Origin: Spirodela intermedia
Lineage: Eukaryota; Streptophyta; Magnoliopsida; Alismatales; Araceae
Direction: 5' to 3'
Length of the DNA stretch: 64,000 nucleotides
Assembly (NCBI GenBank): GCA_902729315.2
Contig: LR746268.1
Location: forward strand, 4,395,501 to 4,459,500
Positions within the stretch are counted from its first letter, which is position 1. Every line of letters starts with the position of its first letter. The notes under the pieces were generated by a model, which ran no database searches, was not told the DNA's origin, and saw only the letters and a list, made by a program, of their open reading frames with translations. The translations under genes were made by a program, and so were the position numbers. Shown piece by piece: positions 11,894 to 20,899 of this stretch.

Positions 11894-12602
11894 GGCCAGT
11901 TCACTAATGACGTCATGAGAACTTGCCGCCTCCACCGTCACCGTCCTCCTAGCTCAAGCTCGAGAATTACTTGAAAATAGACACCTCCCTCCGCTCTCTC
12001 TCTCTCTCCTCTCGTTCTTGATGGGAGGGAGAACAGAAGCTCTCCGATTGGGCCTGCATGGCGATGACCAGTGAATAGCGACGTTACCGGCGGCTCCATC
12101 AACCTTTCCATGCAAGAACAAATGAACCACATACCTCCCCTTCTCTGGGCTATGGAGTGAAAATCTCGTCTCCGAGAGACAGACACAGGGAAGAGAGAGA
12201 GAGAGGATAACATGGTGAGATTGTACTGTTACGTTCATCAGCGAATTGACTACCACAGGGGCGTTCCCGAGGGTAGCTCTTCGTCAACCGACCTCCTTGT
12301 TGCAGGATTTGACGAGCCATCTACAGGAAACCCGAACGAATAATCCAAGCTCATTAACCTCCGACCCATTCCCGAAATGGCATCCTTTTGAACGAAGAAG
12401 TTCAAAGTTTGACTGGGAATAGATAGCTTAACCCAAGTTCTTTAAAGCACATGTACACATCGATTTTAGACAACAGAAGAAAAAAAAGGGCTCCTAATAC
12501 GATGCAGACGCAGCTAAGTCCACGGGAGCCGGTCAGCCGAGTTGACGGTTTCCCGTTCCAAAAATCAACGAGTTGGCGAGCGACACTACCGCTTCCACCT
12601 CC

Positions 12603-13398
12603 TCACGGGATGCAGTTGAGACGGAGGCACCTCGCTAGGAACTCGCATGCAGTCGTTTTCTTCTGCCCAAGATGAAACCATAGGAACATGAAGAGAGAGA
12701 ACAGATAGCGGGACGAGTCCTGAGGAGGAAGCTTACCCTAGTCTTTCGGTAGAGGAGCTCGGTGGGTATCTTGTAAAGGTCCTCGTCGACGGCCTTGGGT
12801 CCGCAGTGCTTCCTCGGAGGCTTCTTCTCTTCCGCCGCTCCGCCGCCGGACGTCTTCACCGGCGAGAAATGGTGGGAGGAGGAATACTCTTCCTCCGTCC
12901 GCTGCATCAGCTGCTTCAGCTTCCTCCCCTGGGTACTCCTCGCTCCCTGCGACTCAAGGGCGTAGAATTCATCCGCAAACCTCAACCACGAAACCGACAA
13001 TCAAGTTTACCAGTAGAAAGATGAAACCATGGAGAAAGACCTTGCGTGCGAACGGAGCTTCCGCTGCGCCCAGAGGCTGCGGCGAGATGCGGTAGAGATC
13101 CGTTTCAGCGTCTTGGGAGAAGCAATGATGTGGGAGCACGGTAGGATAGAGGAAGCTTCTTTCGAAGAGTCCACTTCCATTGCCGCAAAGAGCCGCCTGA
13201 TCAAAGTAATTGGCGATAGGGCAGCCGTCGTTGTAGTCCCAGTTGCCGTAGGAGGAGAGGTTCCGCCGCCAGCTAGCTTCCTACAGAAGCGCGAGGATGA
13301 TGGTCATCAACTGCCCTAGATAAGCATAAGAAGGTGAAGATCGCCGCCAGGGAACGCCTGGACATCTTTCTTTCGATCGAGCTTACCTCCATTTTCAT
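12603..13398 (-). CDS. NOI/RIN4-like protein, copy C
   Basis: Four exons: 13387-13398, 13041-13280, 12737-12946, 12603-12662, phase 0 throughout, 173 aa from MKME. Exon 1 is again only a few codons. The NOI core reads LSSYGNWDY then PIANYFDQA: both Pro and Phe of the AvrRpt2-type site are changed. Exon 3 has a basic/Gln-rich helix (RKLKQLMQR), a Ser/His/Lys-rich linker and AVDEDLYKIPTELLYRK. The last exon encodes KKTTACEFLARCLRLNCIP. The three cysteines (spacing C-x5-C-x4-C) are the same as in A and B and are candidate lipid-attachment sites. Intron 3 is only 74 nt here against 335 nt in A and 267 nt in B. Confidence 0.82.
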
Positions 13399-13960
13399 AC
13401 AGTGGAACTGAAACCGAAGAGGAAGGAGAAGTGGGGGGAGGAACTGGTGCGGTGGGGGTATGGACGGCGATTTAAAGAGTGAGGAAGAGGGATGAGGGCG
13501 ATGTTTTCTGGACTCTCGTGGACGAGAAGGAAGGTGGCGAGGTTCAGGATGATGGGCGGAGCTCAGTGCGACCAGCGACCTTTACGGGATACATCCTCGA
13601 GTCGATAAAAAGAGAGGAAACTCTGTCTGTCTCTCTCTCTCTCTCTCTCGGTGGGAGTGCAGAGGGATCAGTAGCGGCGGCAGCGCTGGTCTCCACGCTC
13701 TGGGGAGTTCACCGGAGGGCGCCGCATATTGCCGGAGTTTCTTGTAATGTAAGGAATGCCTTAATAAGCGAGATCTGATCTGCTCGCTATGGGTGAATAT
13801 CTTTCAGCCCAAAAAGCCTCAACTTTTCGTAGACCGCCACCGTGCTTGCTACGCCGCCGCGACGGCCGGCGGAGACGGATTTCGTTTGCCCGCAGACATT
13901 CGGTGGACCTTCCAAATCCAGACCCTGGGTTTCCTCTCCTCCCATGGCCGACATCTCCGT

Positions 13961-14176
13961 CCAGGCGTATGCGGGCCACTGCTCTGTTATTTGAGCAGTA
14001 GGAACCTCGGGAGAATCGGCGCCACAGACCAGCTCTCTCTTCCTCTTCCTTCTAGGGATTCAGCCAGGTGGACGAGTACGTGGCGGCCGCTAAGAAGGCT
14101 GCTGAGAGCTCTGCAGTGGCGTGCCTGCCAAGCCTCCTCTCTCCTGCTCCTCCGCAGTGGCTATTAATGCCGTCGA
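13961..14176. repeat. Cluster repeat R, copy 5
   Basis: CCAGGCGTATGCGGGCCACT, CTCGGGAGAATCG, GAGAGCTCTGCAGTGGCGTG and a terminal GGCTATTAATGCCG follow the same order as copies 1 and 3. The first element also resembles copy 1 (CGCATACGCAGGCGACTG). Confidence 0.5.
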
Positions 14177-14489
14177 CAGCTTCCTGCCACCGCCGCAGCC
14201 GCTGGAGCGGTCCCTCCATCCGAACCGAGATTGGCCATCGGGGAAGCCACGCGGTTCTTCGATCGATGAGTTTGCTCCTCCGTCGGAGCTGCCACCACCC
14301 TCGAGAAGGAAAGAGAAGACGGGGTTTACGCACATTCCTACGGAGGTTCGTCGTGGTCATGTTTCAAGAGCCGTCTTTTTACGAAACCTTTTTGTTGCTT
14401 CACCCGTAGCTATCGACCTGGTCCCCCCCCCTCTCTCTCTCTCTCTCTATGTGCAGACCCCCAAGCTCTTTAGCTGGACTGTCTCTCTC

Positions 14490-14860
14490 TCTCTTCTCTC
14501 CCCCTTCATCTCTAATTACTGCTAATGCTTGGTAGGGAGCACCCACTGAAACTTTTCTTCTATCAGGCTCCATCGCTCATTACTGACGTTCTGAGTGCTT
14601 TGCTCTGTATCTCTCTCCTTCTGATTACTCCTCACGCTGGGTAGGAGTACCTATTGAAAATTCTTCGTCTTTCTATCCGCCTACTATTCATATTGGGTAG
14701 GAGACCCTACTAAAGGCCTTATTCTCTCTCTCCCGCTCTCTCTAACTACTGTTCATGTTGGGCAGGAGTACCTCCTGAATGAAAGCCATCCTCTCTCTCC
14801 TTTCTCTCTCCGTCTGTGTTTAGTGTGCATGTTGGATAACCCAGTGTTTACCTGGTGAAA
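14490..14860. repeat. Degenerate tandem repeat, five units
   Basis: Five related units start near 14513, 14622, 14678, 14742 and 14816. The core reads about ATTACTGTTCATG then TTGGGTAGGAGTACC and ACTGAAA. Most units are preceded by a CT-rich run. Spacing varies from about 57 to 109 bp because the CT runs differ in length. Confidence 0.65.
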
Positions 14861-15047
14861 CCCTTCCTCCACAAGTACCTCTCTCTCTCTCTCTCTCGGT
14901 GATCACTGTTCCTTGGGGTATCTCCGCGACGACCGACGAACAGATCGGATCGACGGAGGGGAGGCCCTGCACCTGCTCATGTAATCGATCTCAGAAGAAC
15001 GCTCATCCCCCCTCAAAGATCCTCATTTCAGACGGCACAGAAAGAGA

Positions 15048-15050
<3 letters not shown>

Positions 15051-15077
<27 letters not shown>
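15051..15077. repeat. (GA)13 microsatellite
   Basis: GA dinucleotide run in the spacer upstream of the receptor kinase gene. Confidence 0.95.
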
Positions 15078-15084
<7 letters not shown>

Positions 15085-15214
15085 GCCGATGGGGTGAACA
15101 CTGAACAGAACAGTATCTGGAGGGAGTTCCCCTTCCCCGAGGAGGGAGAAGATTTACGGCCGGGGAAGAGGGCGGCGGAATGCCTCCTGGTCGGTCCTCT
15201 AATCGTCCCCCGCA

Positions 15215-15345
15215 TTGAAGCTTCCCCTGGAGACAGTCCTCGCCGGAGCTACTCCCCTCTGACCGCCGAGTCCCATCGGAGGACCACGCCGTATCCTTTC
15301 CTCTGTCCTCTCCGATACGAAATATCTTCTCCGAGCCTCTCGCTC
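15215..15345. repeat. Cluster repeat Z, copy 2
   Basis: Contains GAAGCTTCC and GATACGAAATATCTTCTCCGA as in 5868-5990, the only other copy seen. Confidence 0.5.
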
Positions 15346-15708
15346 CGCCTCCCCACCCCACGCCCCTTCTGTACTTCATCCCCCTCATCAAATTTATTAG
15401 CCCCTCTCTGCTCCGTCGTACCCGCGGCGGAGACCTCCGCCACCACCGCCAGCCGCCGTCGTCTCCAGGCCGGAAGAATATAAGCTCCAAGTCACAGCAA
15501 AAAAGGGCCTTTCCCCAGTAGGCCGATCAGGCCCATCATATTAGGCCCATTAGCCATATGGACACGTCACGTCAAATATACCTTCTAGGATCCTTCACTT
15601 CGGAGAAGCTCATCCACTGGTCCTAGTCAACAATTCAACCTTGCTGACCATGGACTAATCCATTGACCGTCTAGAAAAATGGAAAAACGGGGGGCAAATA
15701 CTCCGGCT

Positions 15709-15733
15709 ATTAAATGCTGATTGCTGCCACGTG
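15709..15733 (+). promoter_or_regulatory. TATA-like element and G-box upstream of the receptor kinase
   Basis: TATTAAA at 15709-15715, 97 nt before the ATG, followed by a perfect CACGTG at 15728-15733. The G-box may bind bZIP/bHLH factors. Its position downstream of the TATA-like element makes a regulatory role uncertain. Confidence 0.4.
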
Positions 15734-15805
15734 TTCACCTCCATCCCGCTCGCTAACGTGGGAGGGGACTCCGCCTGCCTGTGAAGACCAAGGCCGCAAG
15801 AAATA

Positions 15806-18800
15806 ATGGTGAAGCCGCCGCCGCTGCCCCCCTTCGCCGCCGCCGTCCTCCTCCTGGTCTCCACCTTCCCTTCCTCAGTGCCCAGGGAAGAGAGCCAGAT
15901 TCTTCTGCAGATCAAGAAGGAGTGGGCGAACCCGCCTTCTCTCAGCTCCTGGACAGATCCTTCTTCTTCTTCATCGTCTTCCACCTCCGCCCACTGCGGT
16001 TGGAATGGCGTCGAGTGCAACTCAAATGGCTCAGTCATCTCCCTCTCTCTCGTCGACCAGGGAATTCGTGGCAGCGTTCCCGCCGCCACCTGCGAGCTCA
16101 AGAACCTCTCCTCCCTCAACCTCTACAACAACTCCATCGGAGGCGGCTTCCCTACATCGCTCTACGACTGCAAGAACCTCCGAGAGCTCAACCTGTCACA
16201 GAACCTGCTCGTCGGCGGGATCCCCGGAGACGTGAGCAGGCTATCCTCGCTGCAATTACTCGACCTCTCGTACAACAACCTCTCTGGCGACATACCCGCC
16301 GCCATCGCCCTCATCCCGGGGCTTCGCCATCTCAGCCTCCAGAGAAACCTCTTCAACGGGAGCTTCCCCAAGGAGCTCGGGGAGATGGCGGCGCTCGAGT
16401 ATCTCTCTCTGGCGATTAATCCTTTCCGGTCGACGATGATCCCCCCGGAGCTGGGGAGGATGAAGAAGCTCAAATTCCTCTGGATTTCTCAGGCTTCACT
16501 TGTAGGACCCATCCCGGAGACGATCGGCGATCTGACGGAGCTCGAGCACCTGAACTTGGCGATGAACAATCTCAGCGGGACGGTCCCCGCCAAGATCTGG
16601 CAGCTGGGGAAGCTTCAGAAATTGTTTCTCTACGAGAACAAGCTGTCGGGAGAGATTCATGAAGTCAACGCTTTAAACCTGACGAAGATTGACCTCTGCA
16701 TGAACAATCTCAGCGGCCCCATGCCGGAGGGCTTCGGTAAACTGCTCAATCTGAATTCTCTGGTACTCTACAACAACAAATTCACCGGCCAGATTCCCCA
16801 GGGTATCAGCAAGATACCCAACTTGGAAGATATTCGCCTGTTCAACAACCTCTTCACCGGCGTCGTTCCTCCAGAATTAGGACAACACTCCAAGCTGATC
16901 TACCTCGAGGTCGACGGAAACAGACTCCAAGGCGGACTGCCGGAAAACCTGTGCGCAAATGGGGCGCTGAATTCTGTGGCGGCGTTCGACAACCAGCTTA
17001 CAGGGAGCTTGCCGGAATCCCTTGGCCATTGCCAGACTCTGCGGTACATTCAGCTACAGGGCAACCGGCTCTCCGGCGAAATTCCCGCCGGAATCTGGTC
17101 CTTGCCGAGCTTGGATTTCTTACGGATGGGTGGTAATGAGTTCGCCGGAGAGTTGCCGGAGACCTTGCCGCCGTCCCTCTCTCGGCTGGAGATTGAAAAC
17201 AACATGTTCTCCGGCAGGTTGCCGTTGTCCTCCCAGAGCCTGAAGATCTTTTGGGCAAGCAACAACTCGTTCTCCGGCGAGCTCCCGTCCAACCTGACGG
17301 TCATGGCCCAGATCGACCAGCTCCTCCTGGACGGGAACCGGATCTCCGGTGAGATCCCGCCGGCGATCCAGGAGTTGACTGCTGTCACCGTAATCGACCT
17401 CAGTAGGAACCGGCTCAGCGGGAGAATCCCCGGCGAGCTGGGCTCCCTTTCTCAGCTGACTTCCCTGGACCTGTCGGAGAACCAGCTCTCTGAGGGGATT
17501 CCGCCGGAGATCGGAAGCCTGAAGCTAAGCTTTCTAGACCTCTCCTCCAACTCCCTCTCCGGCGAGGTTCCGACGGCGCTACAGATCGCAGCGTACGACG
17601 GCAGCTTCCGTTCAAATCCCAGGCTCTGCACCTTCTCCACCTCGCCGTTGAATCTGCCCCCCTGCGCCGGCGCCGGCGCCGGCTCCGGCGGGATACCCAG
17701 ATGGCTGCTCACCTTGGTCCTTGTGCTTGCCGCCGTCGTCATCTTCTGCTCGTCACTCTCCATCTTCCTCATCAGGGGGCACCGGAGGGGGAGGAAACCC
17801 ACCGCCGCTGATCTTCTTGCCTCGTGGAAGTTCACCTCCTTCCAGTTGGTGGACTTCCGAGAATCCGCCATCATCCGCGGCCTGCATTCCGGCAATCTCA
17901 TCGGCAGCGGCGGCTCCGGGCAGGTCTACCGGATCCCCACCGGTGGCAGAGCCACCGCCGTGGTGGCGGTGAAGAAGATCTGGAGCGCCCAGAAGATGAT
18001 GAACCCGAAACTCTCGCAGGAGTTCCTCTCGGAGGTCAACATTCTCGGTTCCATTCGCCACACCAACATCGTCAAGCTACTCGCCTTCGTCTCCGGCGCC
18101 GACTCGATGCTCCTGGTCTACGAGTTCATGGCGAACGGGAGCCTCGAGGGCTGGCTCCACAGCGCTTCTCCAGAGAAACGGGAAGCTCTGGACTGGCCCA
18201 GGAGGCTGAGCATCGCCATTGGCGTCGCTCAGGGCCTCTGTTACATGCACCATGACTGCAACCCCCCGATCATCCACCGAGACGTGAAGTCCAGCAACAT
18301 CCTTCTGGACTCCGAGTTCTGCCCCAAGGTCGCCGACTTTGGCCTCGCCAGGTTCATGGACGGCGCCGGCGAGCCCGAACTGGCCTCCTCCGTCGCCGGC
18401 TCAGTGGGCTACATGGCACCGGAGTGCGCCTACTCGAGGCGGGTCAACGAGAAAGCCGACGTATACAGCTTCGGTGTAGTTCTGCTGGAGCTGATCACCA
18501 AAAAGCCCGCCAGCGAGGGGCAGAGCTCCCTCGTGGAGTGGGCCTGGCGGCGCTTCCAGGAGAGTGCCACCCTGCCGCTCGAGGAGACGGCGGCGGCGGC
18601 GACTGCCCAGCACTTGGAGCAGATGACGGCGGTTCTGCGGCTGGCCCTCTTCTGCACGGGCACCCTGCCGTCGGCGCGGCCGTCGATGAAGGAGGTCTTG
18701 CAGGTGCTGCTCCGGCTGGCGGAGAAGGAGGAATCCCAGAATCAGACGGCCATCGCCGTCGAGCACGACGTCGCTCCGCTTCTGCGATACGCGAGCAAGA

Positions 18801-18892
18801 ATCGCTCCAGAAGGAAGAGCCCCTCTGGTGGGCCCGACGGAGGCGAAGGGGACGATGATCTCAGTAATATCCTCAGCTGTAATAATGTTTAG
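15806..18892 (+). CDS. LRR receptor-like kinase, subfamily XI (HSL3-like)
   Basis: Single uninterrupted frame of 1028 aa. In order: signal peptide (about 1-26), LRR N-cap with the paired-Cys region CGWNGVEC, about 20 leucine-rich repeats, a Gly/Ala-rich juxtamembrane stretch, a transmembrane helix at about 633-656, and a Ser/Thr/Tyr kinase. The kinase keeps the glycine loop GSGGSGQVY, the ATP lysine (K723 in VAVKK), HRD at 824-826, DFG at 844-846 and APE. It is thus an RD kinase with all catalytic residues. The ectodomain end, the juxtamembrane segment and the tail (an APLL motif, then basic, then acidic) resemble Arabidopsis HSL3 (At5g25930) in my memory. HSL3 is a receptor for CTNIP/SCREW peptides in defence and stomatal signalling; ligand specificity here is inference. 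HSL1/HAESA or IKU2-type relatives are the alternatives. No intron interrupts the kinase domain. Confidence 0.9.
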   Translation: MVKPPPLPPFAAAVLLLVSTFPSSVPREESQILLQIKKEWANPPSLSSWTDPSSSSSSSTSAHCGWNGVECNSNGSVISLSLVDQGIRGSVPAATCELKNLSSLNLYNNSIGGGFPTSLYDCKNLRELNLSQNLLVGGIPGDVSRLSSLQLLDLSYNNLSGDIPAAIALIPGLRHLSLQRNLFNGSFPKELGEMAALEYLSLAINPFRSTMIPPELGRMKKLKFLWISQASLVGPIPETIGDLTELEHLNLAMNNLSGTVPAKIWQLGKLQKLFLYENKLSGEIHEVNALNLTKIDLCMNNLSGPMPEGFGKLLNLNSLVLYNNKFTGQIPQGISKIPNLEDIRLFNNLFTGVVPPELGQHSKLIYLEVDGNRLQGGLPENLCANGALNSVAAFDNQLTGSLPESLGHCQTLRYIQLQGNRLSGEIPAGIWSLPSLDFLRMGGNEFAGELPETLPPSLSRLEIENNMFSGRLPLSSQSLKIFWASNNSFSGELPSNLTVMAQIDQLLLDGNRISGEIPPAIQELTAVTVIDLSRNRLSGRIPGELGSLSQLTSLDLSENQLSEGIPPEIGSLKLSFLDLSSNSLSGEVPTALQIAAYDGSFRSNPRLCTFSTSPLNLPPCAGAGAGSGGIPRWLLTLVLVLAAVVIFCSSLSIFLIRGHRRGRKPTAADLLASWKFTSFQLVDFRESAIIRGLHSGNLIGSGGSGQVYRIPTGGRATAVVAVKKIWSAQKMMNPKLSQEFLSEVNILGSIRHTNIVKLLAFVSGADSMLLVYEFMANGSLEGWLHSASPEKREALDWPRRLSIAIGVAQGLCYMHHDCNPPIIHRDVKSSNILLDSEFCPKVADFGLARFMDGAGEPELASSVAGSVGYMAPECAYSRRVNEKADVYSFGVVLLELITKKPASEGQSSLVEWAWRRFQESATLPLEETAAAATAQHLEQMTAVLRLALFCTGTLPSARPSMKEVLQVLLRLAEKEESQNQTAIAVEHDVAPLLRYASKNRSRRKSPSGGPDGGEGDDDLSNILSCNNV

Positions 18893-19400
18893 TAGAGGCC
18901 TTGATCAAGCAAGAATCAATCACGGCCGTCAGAAATGCTTCAATTGGACTGAGTATATCATATTATTTTCAGATAATAATACCAATTTTGTCCCATATTA
19001 TTCTCGAAATAATGTATACTTAACTAATTTTGTAATATGGAACAAAAATGGCAGTACTGTTAATAGGCTGATTGGTTGATTAAGCCCAGTGCCGGACCAC
19101 TTAAAACACCCCTTAATGGACCCCGAGATCACGGTTTTCGATTACAGCTGTCCGCTCCAAAGTGGGAAAGGGGCATGATGTGGTGGGCCCCTGTTGTGTT
19201 GTCTCCAGAGCGCAAGAAAAGATAAGGGGGCCAACCCGTCTCCACGCCACGACCGTCGATTTCGCCCTTCCCATCAGCCCCGGGCGACAGAGAAGGCGCT
19301 CCAGCTGCCCCCATCCCGCCCAAGGCTGGACCTGGTCTGAGATTCAGCCAATGAGAAATATCCACGTGGAATTATCTCTTCTTCTCTTCTTCTGCCGACA
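18893..19400. other. Intergenic, 3' flank of the receptor kinase gene
   Basis: AT-rich directly after the stop (likely 3' UTR to about 19070), then GC-rich upstream sequence of the next gene. Nothing else recognised. Confidence 0.5.
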
Positions 19401-19418
19401 TTGCTGTTGACCCTCGAC

Positions 19419-19425
19419 TATAAAG
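19419..19425 (+). promoter_or_regulatory. TATA box of the acidic-protein gene
   Basis: TATAAAG, 91 nt before the ATG at 19510, in a typical plant core-promoter setting. Confidence 0.6.
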
Positions 19426-19509
19426 CACCTCTCGGAAACAACCCAGACCAGTCATCGTCTTCCGGGCGTAGTCGGGCTCTCTTTCTCCTCGCTCTTCTTC
19501 CACCTCCCC

Positions 19510-19986
19510 ATGGCTATCGTTGAAGTAACTTTGGTCAAAGGGACTCCCTACCAGAGAAACGTGAGAATGAGTGAGAGAGAGAGAGGAAGAGAGAGGGAGA
19601 GAGAGAACCGTCTGCATAAACACAGTTTCCTCCTTTCTTCTCTAGTCTCATGATAGAGGTGGTCGTTGCTTGTCGCGGCAGGTGGAGACCCCCGTCGCCT
19701 CCGTAGAAGCGGCGGCCGCTGAGGCTTCGGCATCACCGGAACCCGAGCCTAACTTAGTAGAAGCGGAAGCGGCGCTGGCGGCGGAGGAAACACAAGAGTC
19801 GAAGACCGAGTCGCCGGCGGACGTCGCAGTAGAAGAGACGTGGGAGTAGAACCTTCGCCGATGGCGGAAGCCTCAGAAGAGCCGCCGGCGAAAGAGGCTG
19901 CTCCGGCAGCAGAGGGACGGGTAGAAGAGACAGCTGCTACGACACCAGACAAGGAAGCCGCGGCTAAGCGGAAGGAGAGGAAGTGA
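19510..19986 (+). pseudogene. Small acidic Ala/Glu-rich protein gene with broken frame
   Basis: Exon 1 is 19510-19560 (17 codons, MAIVEVTLVKG...), with donor GTGAGA; exon 2 begins at 19682 after TCGCGGCAG. The frame then runs as an Ala/Glu/Pro-rich acidic sequence to a TAG at 19847, giving 72 aa. Directly beyond, another frame (about 19852-19986) continues with the same composition (MAEASEEPPAKEAAP...) and ends in a basic tail, AAAKRKERK, then TGA. The two halves read as one protein of about 115-120 aa interrupted by a one-base deletion (or two-base insertion) near 19840-19850. Plants have small acidic proteins beginning MA.VEV of unclear function, and I do not recognise a named one. Alternatives: a truncated but working protein, a missed short intron, or an assembly error. 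Confidence 0.5.
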
Positions 19987-20350
19987 CTGGAGCACAGGAA
20001 ACCGAGGCACAAGACGAGAACCGGGTGAAGAAAAACCTGCTCCGGCGGCGGAATAAGACGTCGGAGACGACGTGCATATTCGCTCAGTGGGGTTTTCTTC
20101 TTCAATAAGTCATCTTTTGCAGGACCAAGTGGGTCTTCTATCCGTCATTATCTCTCGTCCGCGTGCGTCAGATCTCAGTTATCGATACTTCATCGCGTCA
20201 GCTTACCACAAGCGTCAGAATCTACCGAAAGACGGGCAAATATAATAAATATAAACCGAAACAAAAGTCTATCATCGGCGCGACTTTGGCGTATGGCTAT
20301 CTTACGAATTCGCGTTACGTTAAATTTTCCCTTGTAGCATCTCAGACTCT

Positions 20351-20374
20351 CCTCTCTCTCTCTCTCTCTCTCTC
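20351..20374. repeat. (CT)12 microsatellite
   Basis: CT dinucleotide run between the acidic-protein gene and the lipid transfer protein gene. The surrounding 20110-20520 holds no gene. Confidence 0.95.
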
Positions 20375-20527
20375 GTGCAAGATACATGCGTAGTGAGAAG
20401 TAGGGAACGAGGTGAGAGATCGAGGTTGTCTGAAGAAGAGAGTATTATGAAAGATCCAGTCTTATTCGGGTGAGACAATCATATTAGTACACGCGTCGGG
20501 GGACTTATTATTTGCGGCAACACCAGA

Positions 20528-20821
20528 TCAGCAATTGACTTCGCCGAGGCCGCACTTTTTCGGCAGCTTCATGGCGAGTTCAGGGTCAACGCCGAAGTCG
20601 GGCAGCAGCTTCGAGTAGGAACAGAGGCATTTCAGGTCCGCCTTCTCCACCGCCGCGCAGCACGCCCTCGTCGGCGGCGGCGGCGGTTTCGGCGGCATCG
20701 CCGCCGGCTGGCACTCCTGGAGTTCGTCCCACGTCACATTGCAAATGTCGGCGCCGCCGGCAACGCTGAGGGCCAGCCAAGCCGCTAGCGCCGCCACCAC
20801 CAGCTTCGCCGTGAAGCCCAT
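20528..20821 (-). CDS. DIR1-like lipid transfer protein
   Basis: Intronless, 97 aa. A hydrophobic signal peptide (about 1-25, ending GGAD) routes it out of the cell. The mature part has the eight-cysteine plan of plant lipid transfer proteins: C, C, CC, CxC, C, C (ICN, ECQ, ACC, CLC, KKC, VNC). A proline run (PPKPPPPP) lies between the second and third positions. The short size, acidic N-terminal region and CLC motif fit the DIR1 group, whose Arabidopsis member carries long-distance signals in systemic acquired resistance and binds lysolipids. The next gene in the window is a VOC protein, as I recall for the Arabidopsis DIR1 locus. Function beyond lipid binding is inference. Confidence 0.87.
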   Translation of the reverse strand: MGFTAKLVVAALAAWLALSVAGGADICNVTWDELQECQPAAMPPKPPPPPTRACCAAVEKADLKCLCSYSKLLPDFGVDPELAMKLPKKCGLGEVNC

Positions 20822-20882
20822 CTTCGCCCGCCGGGTAGGAGAAGCGTCGTCGGCAGTGCTTCTCCCGCACCGGCGGAGGGCC

Positions 20883-20891
20883 CTTTAAATA
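20883..20891 (-). promoter_or_regulatory. TATA-like element of the DIR1-like gene
   Basis: TATTTAAAG on the minus strand, about 62 nt before the start codon. Confidence 0.5.
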
Positions 20892-20899
20892 GAAAGATG

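Larger units (their letters stand above)
9180..12602. other. Spacer between NOI-B and NOI-C
   Basis: No gene is supportable. The left 200 bp is the upstream region of NOI-B with CT-rich tracts (about 9321-9380). The rest holds R and Y blocks, a GA microsatellite and Arg/Pro-rich chance frames. A 122-codon open frame at 9399-9767 was considered and rejected. Confidence 0.45.
13400..15700. other. Spacer between NOI-C and the receptor kinase gene
   Basis: No supportable gene. It holds R copy 5, a degenerate tandem repeat (14490-14860), a GA microsatellite (15051-15077), the second Z block and, near 15520-15560, two GGCCCA (site II-like) motifs upstream of the kinase gene. Long frames in both strands over 15000-15480 are CT/GA repeat artefacts. 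Confidence 0.5.

Noticed and set aside
4689-15490. Long Pro/Arg/Ser-rich frames in both strands of the NOI cluster spacers
   Set aside because: They are side effects of GC-rich and CT-repeat sequence. Related repeat copies do not conserve the frame, and no splice sites join them.
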